Below, piece by piece: positions 50,812 to 58,598 of a stretch of 64,000 nt of DNA. The position numbers were made by a program, and so were the translations under genes. Source of the stretch: JAVBTT01 sp031550325 (GTDB taxonomy: Bacteria > Bacillota > Clostridia > Oscillospirales > UBA929); contig JAVBOR010000030.1 of the NCBI GenBank assembly GCA_031550325.1, forward strand, positions 1-64,000, in the 5' to 3' direction. Each line of letters opens with the position of its first letter. The stretch's first letter is position 1. The notes beneath the pieces were generated by a model. That model saw only the letters and a program-made list of their open reading frames with translations. It made no database searches and had not been told where the DNA came from.

Positions 50812-53800
50812 GGCGTATCCCCCTCCCGAAGCGCCTGCCAGAATGACTGAAGCGAAAAGCTCTGCAACGGCGCGTCTTTCTCGCGCGAGGCGTCAAAGTA
50901 GCAGCATGGCGCAAAGTCGCAGTTGTCGCAGGCGCTGCTCTGGCCGCTCTCCCGCACGGGAACGGCGCGAACGTCCCCCCGGATCAGGTCGGAGGCCACC
51001 GCGCGCGTCAGGGCTTCGACGTGACGCCCCAGCCGCGCGAAATCTTCCCGGTCGCCCACCTGAGACCGCTGGTCGAGCTCGCCGCTCTTTTTGCGGTCAA
51101 ACGGCAGAAGACCAGCGCCGTCCGGGCCGCTCATCGCCTCCAGCACGGCGTCGTCGGCCAGCAGAAGGCCGCGGCGCTTGAGGCCGGCGGACGGGCCGGG
51201 CAGCTGCGCGCCCGGATGGGACTTTAAGGTGAGAACCTCGTCGCGGGCGGGGACATAGAGCATCCCCGCGGGTTCGATGCGGTCGGCGCCGAACAGCCCG
51301 GCCCCCAGCTTGGCCAGCGTGAACAGATACAGCGGCAGCTGCAGCCCCAGGCCGTGATAGAGCTCCGAGACCGAAAAAATCTTTTTGCCGGTTTTGTAGT
51401 CGACAACCCGAAGATAGAGGGTGCCGTCAGGCCCGCGCCAGCCGTCCACGCGGTCAACCGCGCCCTCGACAAGCGCCGAAAAGCCGCCGGGCAGGCCGTC
51501 CACGCGGACGGCGGGCAGCTTCCCGCCGCGGTCGGAAAAGCGCAGTTCATAGGCGAGCGGAGAGAACAGGGAAGCTTGCAGCTCGGCCAAAACATCGGCG
51601 GCGATGCTCACCGCCGAGCGGCGCAGCGTGTCGAACAGCCGCGCAAAGCGCCGCGTGTGCCCGGCAAAGCCTTTCAGGACGGTATTCTCGTAGGCGGTCG
51701 TATACATAGCGGCCCAGTCGCGCACCTGTTCGGCGGTCACGTTTGCCGCGCCGCCGGCGAGCTCTGTGTTTCGCCCGGTCTGCTCAAGCATGCCGTGGAT
51801 AAACGCGCCGATGTCCAGCGGGGCAAACCCCGGCTGTTCGGTCGGGCGGGCGCGCAGCCCATACTGGCAGAAGTAGGCAAACCGGCAGGTGAACGCGCGC
51901 TGGAGTCTCGTCGCGCTGAAACGCAACTCCGTGCCGTACAGAGACGTGACGGCGTCGGGGGAGAGCGGCTCGCGCAGCTCGGGCGGCGGCGTAAAGGGCC
52001 GCACAACCGGGGGAAGCGCGGTGATCTCCACGCCGCAGAGCGCGCAGGCGCGGCTGAGCACGTCGGCGGGCAGCGCCTTGCCGTCGCCGTCTCTGGAAAA
52101 GCTCAGGTACAGGGCGTCGGACGGAAGCGTCATGGCGGCATAGAGGTTGAACAACTCGCGCTCCAGCCTCTGCTCGCCGTCCGGCGGCATCTGCAGGTCA
52201 AACGCCTCCAGAACGGCGCGCTCCTCCAGGGACAGCAGCGAGTCGGTGTTCGGCACCATGGGCATCGCGTCGGCGCGCGCGCCGGGCAGAAACACAACGC
52301 GGGGCGAATGCCGGCGCAGGCGGCCGCACTGGCCGATGCCGACGCGGTCAAGCGCGACCGGAATCGTGCCGACCTGGCAGCCGGACAGCAGCAAGAGCAA
52401 AAGATCCATAAAGCCGTCCAGGTTCATCGGCGTATCTCCGAGAATCGAGGCGCACTCGTCCAGAGCCTCTACAAAAAGCTCCCAAAGCTGGGCGCACTCG
52501 TCGGCCAGCTTGAGCTCCCCAAGCGACCGAAGCGCCTCGATGCGGCGCTTCAGCGCGCGGTCAACGCGCATTTGCAAAAGGACTTGGAGCAGAAGCTTAC
52601 TCCAGCCGGACGCGGTGCGTCCGCCGCGCAGCGCGGACAGCGGCGTGTGGATGAGGGCGCGCATACGGTTGACAAAGATAAGCGCGCGCGTGTCCTCCTC
52701 GGTCATCGTCTCGACATAGCCGCGCGGATGCAGCGTAAACGGTTTTGCCCACTGCGCGCCGTGGGGCCGCCACCGGCGCAGATAGGGCTCAAAGCGGTCA
52801 ACCTGCTCGAGCGGCGCGCGGAACAGACCGGTGCGCAGCAGGACAAGCACGTCCTCGCTGCGCCAGCCGTACAGCGTGATGTCGGCGAGGGCGCGCAAAA
52901 ACTGCGGCAGAGCTTTGCCGATGACGTCGTCGGTGCTGTCCATAAACACGGGAACGCCCTCGCGCTCAAAAGCCCGCTCAAGAAGCGGGCCGTAGAGGGG
53001 CAGGTCGTTGACGGCCACCTGCATGTCGCGGTAGCGCAGCCCGCCCGCCGCCAGGCGCTGGACTGTCTGGGCGATGACGGCGCACTCGTCCGAGACGGTT
53101 TGCGCGCACAGCGCAGTGACGGCGCCGCCGCCGTCAACGGACAGCGTGGATCTGTCGAAAAAGTGCGCCTCCAGATGGGCCAGCGCGGGGGCGGAAAAGC
53201 GCCTTGGCTGTGTCAGGACGGTCTGCGTCGCGTCGCCGAGCGCTCTTGTAAGCGCGGCGGCCGTGCGCTGGGCGACCGGGAAGTCCTGACCGTCGGGCAG
53301 GCCGCACAGCGCGCAGAGAATCTGCCCCCGTCCCTGCGAGAACGCGCTCAAAACGTCGATTTCCTGCGGGGTAAACGTGACAAAGCCGTCCAAGAAAAGC
53401 CTCTTGTCCAACGCAAAAAAACTGTGGCGCAGCTTGTCCGCCAGCAGCGTCAGTCTGTCGCGCTTGTCCAGCGGGCCGGAGGCCAGCAGCGCGTTGTAAG
53501 AGGCGTAAATCAGCGAAAGCTCACGCAATTTCAGCGCGGAGGAGCCCTTGGCCGCGTCTGAGGCCTGATGCAGGGCCTCGGGCGCAATGCCGTAGCATTT
53601 ACACTCATCCACGGTCTGGAGCAGCGAGGCCAAAAACGCGGGCTTGTGGGCGTTTTTGGCCCACAGGCTCAGCTGATCGCGCACCACGTCGACCGCGAGG
53701 CGCATGGTGAGAAGCCGCCCTCCGTCGGAGAGCGGCCGGCGGGCCAGACCGCCCTCCTGTCCAAACACGCGGTCGGCCAGCCGCCCGAACGTGAGCACCT

Positions 53801-53981
53801 CGGCGTGCAGGCAAATGGCCGGGCCGCCGTGCGCCGCCAAAAAACGCTCGCACTCGTGGGAGAAGGGCTCCGGAACAAGCCAGATCAGGCCCTCCTCGCC
53901 GTGCGCCGCGCGCGCGCAGATTTCATTAACGATTGTTGTCGTCTTGCCGCTTCCGGCGCGGCCCCAGAGAAGGTGCAGCAA
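50808..53981 (-). CDS. addB: ATP-dependent helicase/nuclease subunit B (AddB)
   Basis: A 1057-residue AddB. The start is a TTG at 53981 with GGAGGAA 8 nt upstream, which makes the product begin directly at LLHLLWGRAGSGKTTTI, the usual AddB N-terminal P-loop; upstream in-frame codons lack a ribosome site and family similarity. The C-terminal nuclease has LRVVDYKTGKK, and the 4Fe-4S Cys are present: one in FTCRFAYFC (near 735) and three in SACDNCDFAPCCYFD near the end. With AddA it resects DNA ends and responds to Chi. A strong hairpin lies 40 nt upstream (54021-54060). Confidence 0.95.
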   Translation of the reverse strand: MLHLLWGRAGSGKTTTIVNEICARAAHGEEGLIWLVPEPFSHECERFLAAHGGPAICLHAEVLTFGRLADRVFGQEGGLARRPLSDGGRLLTMRLAVDVVRDQLSLWAKNAHKPAFLASLLQTVDECKCYGIAPEALHQASDAAKGSSALKLRELSLIYASYNALLASGPLDKRDRLTLLADKLRHSFFALDKRLFLDGFVTFTPQEIDVLSAFSQGRGQILCALCGLPDGQDFPVAQRTAAALTRALGDATQTVLTQPRRFSAPALAHLEAHFFDRSTLSVDGGGAVTALCAQTVSDECAVIAQTVQRLAAGGLRYRDMQVAVNDLPLYGPLLERAFEREGVPVFMDSTDDVIGKALPQFLRALADITLYGWRSEDVLVLLRTGLFRAPLEQVDRFEPYLRRWRPHGAQWAKPFTLHPRGYVETMTEEDTRALIFVNRMRALIHTPLSALRGGRTASGWSKLLLQVLLQMRVDRALKRRIEALRSLGELKLADECAQLWELFVEALDECASILGDTPMNLDGFMDLLLLLLSGCQVGTIPVALDRVGIGQCGRLRRHSPRVVFLPGARADAMPMVPNTDSLLSLEERAVLEAFDLQMPPDGEQRLERELFNLYAAMTLPSDALYLSFSRDGDGKALPADVLSRACALCGVEITALPPVVRPFTPPPELREPLSPDAVTSLYGTELRFSATRLQRAFTCRFAYFCQYGLRARPTEQPGFAPLDIGAFIHGMLEQTGRNTELAGGAANVTAEQVRDWAAMYTTAYENTVLKGFAGHTRRFARLFDTLRRSAVSIAADVLAELQASLFSPLAYELRFSDRGGKLPAVRVDGLPGGFSALVEGAVDRVDGWRGPDGTLYLRVVDYKTGKKIFSVSELYHGLGLQLPLYLFTLAKLGAGLFGADRIEPAGMLYVPARDEVLTLKSHPGAQLPGPSAGLKRRGLLLADDAVLEAMSGPDGAGLLPFDRKKSGELDQRSQVGDREDFARLGRHVEALTRAVASDLIRGDVRAVPVRESGQSSACDNCDFAPCCYFDASREKDAPLQSFSLQSFWQALREGDTP

Positions 53982-54020
53982 CCAAAATTCCTCCCAAAAT
54001 CCGCTGGGCGGAGAAGATCT

Positions 54021-54060
54021 GCGCAGGCCGCCCCCGAATGATGCCGGGGGAGGCCTGCGC
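54021..54060 (-). other. Strong hairpin upstream of addB
   Basis: 16-bp stem (54021-54036 with 54045-54060, arms GCGCAGGC.../...GCCTGCGC, one mismatch), loop of 8 nt. It has no T-run on either strand and lies between any addB promoter and its ribosome site, so it could be a leader structure. Confidence 0.5.
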
Positions 54061-54148
54061 AATGTAAACCGTCTTCCCAATCCTTGGCGCGCCGAAAGAG
54101 TCCATTGACAAGAGTTTTCCCCGACTCACTCCGGAAAAACCCTCTCTG

Positions 54149-54214
54149 CAAACCGCCTCAGCGGTTTGATCCAATCCTTCGCTTTGACAAGGAACCGGAG
54201 CCCTTTGTCAAAGG
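54149..54214. repeat. Palindromes C4 and C1
   Basis: C4 (CAAACCGCCTCAGCGGTTTG, 54149-54168) and a diverged C1 (54183-54213, arms TTTGACAAGG.../...CCTTTGTCAAA). Confidence 0.75.
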
Positions 54215-54230
54215 GTGTAAACAGAAGCGG

Positions 54231-54353
54231 TATCCGCGCTCCTTTGCGCAAAACCACGTCGAGCCTGACGGCGTAGCCGGCAGGTCCTTGCTGGACTGGT
54301 TTAGCGCAAAGGAGCGAAACAAGAGACTTTCACGGATTCATTCCGGGAAAGTC
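54231..54353 (-). repeat. Two-hairpin element, full copy
   Basis: Minus strand: hairpin 1 (54325-54353) with arms GACTTTC/GAAAGTC around GAATGAATCC, then hairpin 2 (54241-54312) with outer arms CCTTTGCGC/GCGCAAAGG and the core CCTGCCGGCTACGCCGTCAG. Confidence 0.88.
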
Positions 54354-54361
54354 GTTCTCCG

Positions 54362-54449
54362 CGCGTCTTCGCAAAGACGCGATCTAAGCCCCCGTTTGTA
54401 GGCAAACCGAAGGTTTGCCTACAGCCTGCAAAGAACCGAAGGTTCTTTG
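54362..54449. repeat. Palindromes C3, C2 and C1
   Basis: C3 (CGCGTCTTCGCAAAGACGCG, 54362-54381), C2 variant (TGTAGGCAAACCGAAGG..., 54397-54423) and C1 (CAAAGAACCGAAGGTTCTTTG, 54429-54449). The C1 copy is 11 bp behind the stop of the RCC1-SLH gene and may form its mRNA 3' end. Confidence 0.8.
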
Positions 54450-54460
54450 TCAGTTTATTG

Positions 54461-56299
54461 TTATTTTGTTGTCAGTGCGTTATAGAGCTGAACAAACGTG
54501 ACGTCGGCCATCTCGCGCGAGAAGGTCATTTTGGGCTCAAAGCCCTTGGCGGTGCCGTTCATGATGCCGTTGGCCGAGACGTAGTCAACAGCGCTCGTTG
54601 CCCATGAGGAGATCGTGGCCTTGTCGGAAAAGCTGTTGGCCGGGGCAGCCGACATGAGCCCGAGCGAGCGCACGGTGTTGGCCAGCATGACGGCCGCCTG
54701 CTCGCGGGTGATGTCCCCGTTCGGGTCGAAGATGGTCGTGGACTTGCCCGCTACGACGCCCAGCTTGTTGGCCGCCACGATGACCTTGTCGCTGGTGTCG
54801 GTAAACGTGTTGGTCGAAAGGTCGATGCCGCGTTCGGCGATCAGCTGGTCGAGCGTTTTGCCGGTCACCGACTCCATGAGCATGACCGCCTGAAGGCAGA
54901 ACTCGGCGCGCGTGGCGTTTTTCTTGTAGTCGCCGATCAGCGAAGCGGGGATCAGATTATGGGCGTAAGCCGCCTCGATGTGCACGGTCGCCCACGAGCT
55001 GGCCTCGCCGAGCTTGAGGTCGACAGGAAGCTCGCCGGGCACGCGGACGCCCGACAGAATTTGAACGGGACTCATGCGCCCGGTGGCCGAACCGTCGCCA
55101 ATCGAGCCCTCTGTGTTGCTTTGGCCCCAGGACCACAGCGTGCCGTCCTTTTTCAGCGCCAGCGTACTGTAGTTGCTGAGTACGGCGCTTTCAACCCCGT
55201 CAAGAACCTTGACAGGAGCCGAACGGTTTTCTTCGGTGCTGTCGCCGAGCTGTCCATAGAGGTTGTCTCCCCACATCCACAGCGAGCCGTCGGCCTTCAG
55301 CGCGCCGAAATGTACGGCCCCGCTAAAGAGTGAGGCAGCGCCCGTCATCTTCAGCGCCGGCTGGCTTCTGGAGAATACTATTCTGGTCTCGGTTGATTCA
55401 ACCGAAAGCGTAGCCTGATAAACGTCTCCGTTTTGCTTAAGCATGACGACATCCTGAATACCGTTGACAATGCTGACCACCCCGTCGGCGTACTTTTCAG
55501 GTGTTTCGACAAAGTCTACATTGGCGGTTGTGGACGTGACATTTAATCCCTTCACCCCCCAGAACCACACGGTACCGTTGGTCTTCAGGGCAAAGGTCCC
55601 TATCAGATCTCCGGAAACCGCGGCAACGTCGCTGAGCAGCTGAGACGGGGCCGTCGAGCCGCTTGCTCCCAGATATTCGCTCATTCCATAGTATTTGTCG
55701 CCCCAAGTCCAGAGGGTGCCGTCCAGCTTGACCGCCATGCCCTGGTAGATGTGGATGTCCATGTTGCGAACGCCGTCCATGAGTTTGACCGGGCTCAGCC
55801 GGTCCCTCGTCGTGCCGTCGCCGATCAAACCGTTTGCGTTGCTTCCCCAGCTCCAGAGACTGCCGTCCTTTTTCAGCATCAGCTGCGTCTCGCCGTTTGT
55901 AGTGACGCTTTTGACGTCTTTGGCGATCTCAACGGGGCTCGGCCGATCGACCCTGCTGCCGTCGCCGAGGTAACCTACATTGTAACCCCAGCCCCAGAGC
56001 GTGCCGTCCTTTGTGATTGCGTAGTTGGTTTCGCCTATCGCCATGACGGAGATGACGTCAGTCATGACTTTGACCGGGCTCAGCCGGTCGGTCGTCGTGC
56101 CGTCGCCAATCTGGCCGTAGTTGTTGAATCCCCAGCACCACAGTGAGCCGTCGGCCTTAATGGCCATGCCGCCGTCCAATCCGGTGTCAAATGTGCGCGT
56201 GAGGCGTTCCTGGGGCGCGACCGCGTCCGCGGCGAGGGCTGGCAACGCTGATAACAGCATGAGAAGGGCAAGAACCAGACAAAGTAATCGTTTTTTCAT
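54461..56299 (-). CDS. RCC1-repeat SLH surface protein (paralogue 1)
   Basis: A 612-residue secreted protein. Signal peptide KKRLLCLVLALLMLLSALPALA; then about eight RCC1-type beta-propeller blades of about 50 residues with the bacterial signature DGSLWCWGFNNYGQIGDGTT (residues 30-410); then three SLH repeats (about 425-612) with HIEAAYAHNLIPASLIG, TREQAAVMLANTVRSLG and SREMADVTFVQLYNAL. It is anchored to the cell-wall polymer and displays a propeller. ATG 56299 has GGAGG 8 nt upstream; an upstream extension lacks such a site. The SLH part is almost identical in protein and DNA to that of the next gene upstream, while the propellers have diverged. Confidence 0.92.
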   Translation of the reverse strand: MKKRLLCLVLALLMLLSALPALAADAVAPQERLTRTFDTGLDGGMAIKADGSLWCWGFNNYGQIGDGTTTDRLSPVKVMTDVISVMAIGETNYAITKDGTLWGWGYNVGYLGDGSRVDRPSPVEIAKDVKSVTTNGETQLMLKKDGSLWSWGSNANGLIGDGTTRDRLSPVKLMDGVRNMDIHIYQGMAVKLDGTLWTWGDKYYGMSEYLGASGSTAPSQLLSDVAAVSGDLIGTFALKTNGTVWFWGVKGLNVTSTTANVDFVETPEKYADGVVSIVNGIQDVVMLKQNGDVYQATLSVESTETRIVFSRSQPALKMTGAASLFSGAVHFGALKADGSLWMWGDNLYGQLGDSTEENRSAPVKVLDGVESAVLSNYSTLALKKDGTLWSWGQSNTEGSIGDGSATGRMSPVQILSGVRVPGELPVDLKLGEASSWATVHIEAAYAHNLIPASLIGDYKKNATRAEFCLQAVMLMESVTGKTLDQLIAERGIDLSTNTFTDTSDKVIVAANKLGVVAGKSTTIFDPNGDITREQAAVMLANTVRSLGLMSAAPANSFSDKATISSWATSAVDYVSANGIMNGTAKGFEPKMTFSREMADVTFVQLYNALTTK

Positions 56300-56439
56300 A
56301 ATAATTCCTCCAAAACTAGCAAAGTAGTCTTCACGGCGCGGCCCGCCAACCGTTGCGTCCGGGCGGCGCGTGAAGCTCAAATGTTATTCCCAGATGACGC
56401 CCATCGGAGGTACGCTAAAAAGCCGCCAGGCTCTCCAGC

Positions 56440-56470
56440 TTGCAGACAAAGAGGGCTTTGTCTACAAAAC
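56440..56470. repeat. Imperfect C2-like palindrome
   Basis: GCAGACAAAG...CTTTGTCTAC in the gap between the two RCC1-SLH genes; the shared flank AAAACGATGA-AAATGATCGG follows, as at 47201-47220. Confidence 0.5.
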
Positions 56471-56507
56471 GATGACAAATGATCGGCTCTGTGGAGCCTC
56501 ATAAAGG

Positions 56508-56633
56508 AATGTTTTCCCGGAGTGAATCCGTGAAAGCATTGCGGTTTAATATTTTGCGGTTTTTGTCCCAGCAAGGACCTTGCGGCTCCGGCCGCAAGGC
56601 TCGGCGTAAAAACCGCAAAAGGACGAGAGCGCG
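56508..56633 (+). repeat. Two-hairpin element, full copy
   Basis: Hairpin 1 (56508-56540): arms AATGTTTTC/GAAAGCATT around GAGTGAATCC. Hairpin 2 (56552-56620): outer arms TTTTGCGGTTTTT/AAAAACCGCAAAA, inner stem CCTTGCGGC/GCCGCAAGG. Tail GGACGAGAGCGCG. Confidence 0.88.
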
Positions 56634-56654
56634 TAAGGTTTATCTTCAGTCTGA

Positions 56655-56714
56655 CGTCTGCCGCCGAAGGCGGCAGACCCTCGTTTTGACAAAGAACCTA
56701 TGGTTCTTTGTCAG
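56655..56714. repeat. CTGCCGCC hairpin and C1 palindrome
   Basis: GTCTGCCGCC/GGCGGCAGAC (56656-56678) and C1 (TGACAAAGAACC/GGTTCTTTGTCA, 56687-56713). C1 lies 8 bp behind the stop of the second RCC1-SLH gene, the same arrangement as at 54429. Together with the element at 56508 this fills the 56300-56721 gap. Confidence 0.75.
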
Positions 56715-56721
56715 TTTATTA

Positions 56722-58530
56722 TCAGTTTGCTGTCAGTGCGTTATAGAGCTGAACAAACGTGACGTCGGCCATCTCGCGCGAGAAGGTCAGTTTGGGCTCA
56801 AAGCCCTTGGCGGTGCCGTTCATGATGCCGTTGGCCGAGACGTAGTCAACAGCGCTCGTGGCCCAGGAGGAGATCGTAGCCCGGTCGGAAAAGCTGTTGG
56901 CCGGGGCAGCCGACATGAGCCCGAGCGAGCGCACGGTGTTGGCCAGCATGACGGCCGCCTGCTCGCGGGTGATGTCCCCGTTCGGGTCGAAGATGGTCGT
57001 GGACTTGCCTGCCGCGACGCCCAGCTTGCTGGCCGCCACGATGACCTTGTCGCTGGTGTCGGTAAACGTGTTGGTCGAAAGATCGATGCCGCGCTCGGCG
57101 ATCAGCTCGTCGAGTGTTTTTCCGGTCACCGACTCCATGAGCATGACCGCCTGAAGGCAGAACTCGGCGCGCGTGGCGTTTCTGGTGTAGCTGCCGATCA
57201 GCGAAGCGGGGAGCAGATTGTTGGCGTAAGCCGCCTCGATGTGCACGGTCGCCCACGAGCTGGCCTCGCCGAGCTTGAGGTCGACAGGCGGAAGCGGCAT
57301 GCCGGTCAGCACTTTCAGCGGATAGGTGATGTGCGTGCCCAGGCCGGCGTCGTCGACATTCTGTCCGTTCAGGCCGCAGACCCAAAGACTGCCGTCTGTT
57401 TTCTCAATCATGGTGCTGGTTCCGCTGACAAACGGCAGCGAAAGCACGTCCAGAGACATGGTCTTGACCGGGGCCGCGCGGTCAACGACAGTGCCGTCGC
57501 CGAGCTGTCCGAAATGATTGGTCCCGCGGGACCAGAGCGAGCCGTCCTTGAGAAGGAAGGAGGTCTGCGTCTGCGCGCTGACCATGGACACGACGTTTTC
57601 AATCAGCTTGACGGCGGGCTGGCGCGTCATCGACGTAACGCCGGATTTGGTCTCCGGCGGCGTCTCGATCGTCCAGGCCACGCCGGCGGTATTCAGGTAG
57701 TTCAGCGCGTACAGCTCGGCAGTGACGCCCGTAACGCCGGTCAGCTGCCTGACGGGCGCGGCGTCCAGGGTCACGCTGTCCTTGGCCAGCGTCTTCAGGC
57801 CCCAAACATAAAGCGTCGAATCCTCGAGGACGGCGCCGGCCAGCGTCTGCCCCAGCGCGAACGCCTTGACGTTTTCCAGCACCTTCACAGGAGAGGTTCC
57901 GTCGGTCTGCGCGCCGAGAAGCCCGTATCTGGACTGGCCCCATGACCAGAGGCTTCCGTCCGTTTGGAGGGCAAGGGTTTGATCGCCGTTGGTGGCGACG
58001 TCCAGCACATCGTCCATCACTTTAAAGGGCTCAAGCGGGTTGGTTTTTCCCGCCGCAAGATAGCCGTGGTCGATCCCCCAGCACCAGAGGCTGCCGTCCG
58101 TTTGAACGGCGTAGGTAAACGTCGCGCCGGGCACCACGAGAGAGACGTCCGGGAAAATATAGGTCGGCGTGAGCCGGTGAGCGGCGTCGCCGGTGCCCAG
58201 GATTCCGTTGGTGTTTCTTCCCCAGGCGTAGAGGTCGCCGTTGTCCAGAACGGCAAATGACGAGCGGTTATAGGCGAACACGGCGCGCACGCCGTCCCGC
58301 AGGTTGACCGGCGAGGGGCGGGCGTTGATGCCGCCGTCGCCAAGCTGTCCATAGTGGTTGGCGCCCCAGGAGTACAACGTTCCGGTGGCGGTGACTGCCA
58401 GAAAGTGGTTCTGCCCGGCGGCGTACGCGTGGCCAAGCCGGTCTGCCGGCGTCTGCGCCGCGAGGCTGTGCCCTGCAAGGGACAGGACAAGTGCGAGGGC
58501 CAGCGCGATGCTCAGAATTTTGCGTTTCAT
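56722..58530 (-). CDS. RCC1-repeat SLH surface protein (paralogue 2)
   Basis: A 602-residue paralogue of the previous gene: signal peptide RKILSIALALALVLSLAGHS, RCC1-like blades (TGTLYSWGANHYGQLGDGGI, DGSLWSWGQSRYGLLGAQTD, DGSLWSRGTNHFGQLGDGTV) to about residue 410, then three SLH repeats. From VDLKLGEASSWATVHIEAAYA to the end it differs from paralogue 1 at only about a dozen residues, and the DNA is near-identical (56733-57290 with 54476-55030), whereas the propellers share only the blade pattern. GGGAG lies upstream of the ATG. The tandem arrangement suggests duplication followed by homogenisation of the anchor. Confidence 0.92.
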   Translation of the reverse strand: MKRKILSIALALALVLSLAGHSLAAQTPADRLGHAYAAGQNHFLAVTATGTLYSWGANHYGQLGDGGINARPSPVNLRDGVRAVFAYNRSSFAVLDNGDLYAWGRNTNGILGTGDAAHRLTPTYIFPDVSLVVPGATFTYAVQTDGSLWCWGIDHGYLAAGKTNPLEPFKVMDDVLDVATNGDQTLALQTDGSLWSWGQSRYGLLGAQTDGTSPVKVLENVKAFALGQTLAGAVLEDSTLYVWGLKTLAKDSVTLDAAPVRQLTGVTGVTAELYALNYLNTAGVAWTIETPPETKSGVTSMTRQPAVKLIENVVSMVSAQTQTSFLLKDGSLWSRGTNHFGQLGDGTVVDRAAPVKTMSLDVLSLPFVSGTSTMIEKTDGSLWVCGLNGQNVDDAGLGTHITYPLKVLTGMPLPPVDLKLGEASSWATVHIEAAYANNLLPASLIGSYTRNATRAEFCLQAVMLMESVTGKTLDELIAERGIDLSTNTFTDTSDKVIVAASKLGVAAGKSTTIFDPNGDITREQAAVMLANTVRSLGLMSAAPANSFSDRATISSWATSAVDYVSANGIMNGTAKGFEPKLTFSREMADVTFVQLYNALTAN

Positions 58531-58554
58531 TATGTAAACTCCCTTTTGATCAAA

Positions 58555-58587
58555 TCGCCCCCGATCCGCAAACGGAAACGGGGGCGA
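58555..58587 (-). terminator. Hairpin after eno
   Basis: 9-bp stem TCGCCCCCG/CGGGGGCGA with a 15-nt loop, 11 bp downstream of the enolase stop; only TTT follows on the minus strand. Confidence 0.5.
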
Positions 58588-58598
58588 AAAAACAGCGT

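Noticed and set aside
51354..53561. Open plus-strand frame of 735 codons opposite addB
   Set aside because: Shadow of addB; basic low-complexity composition and no start signals.
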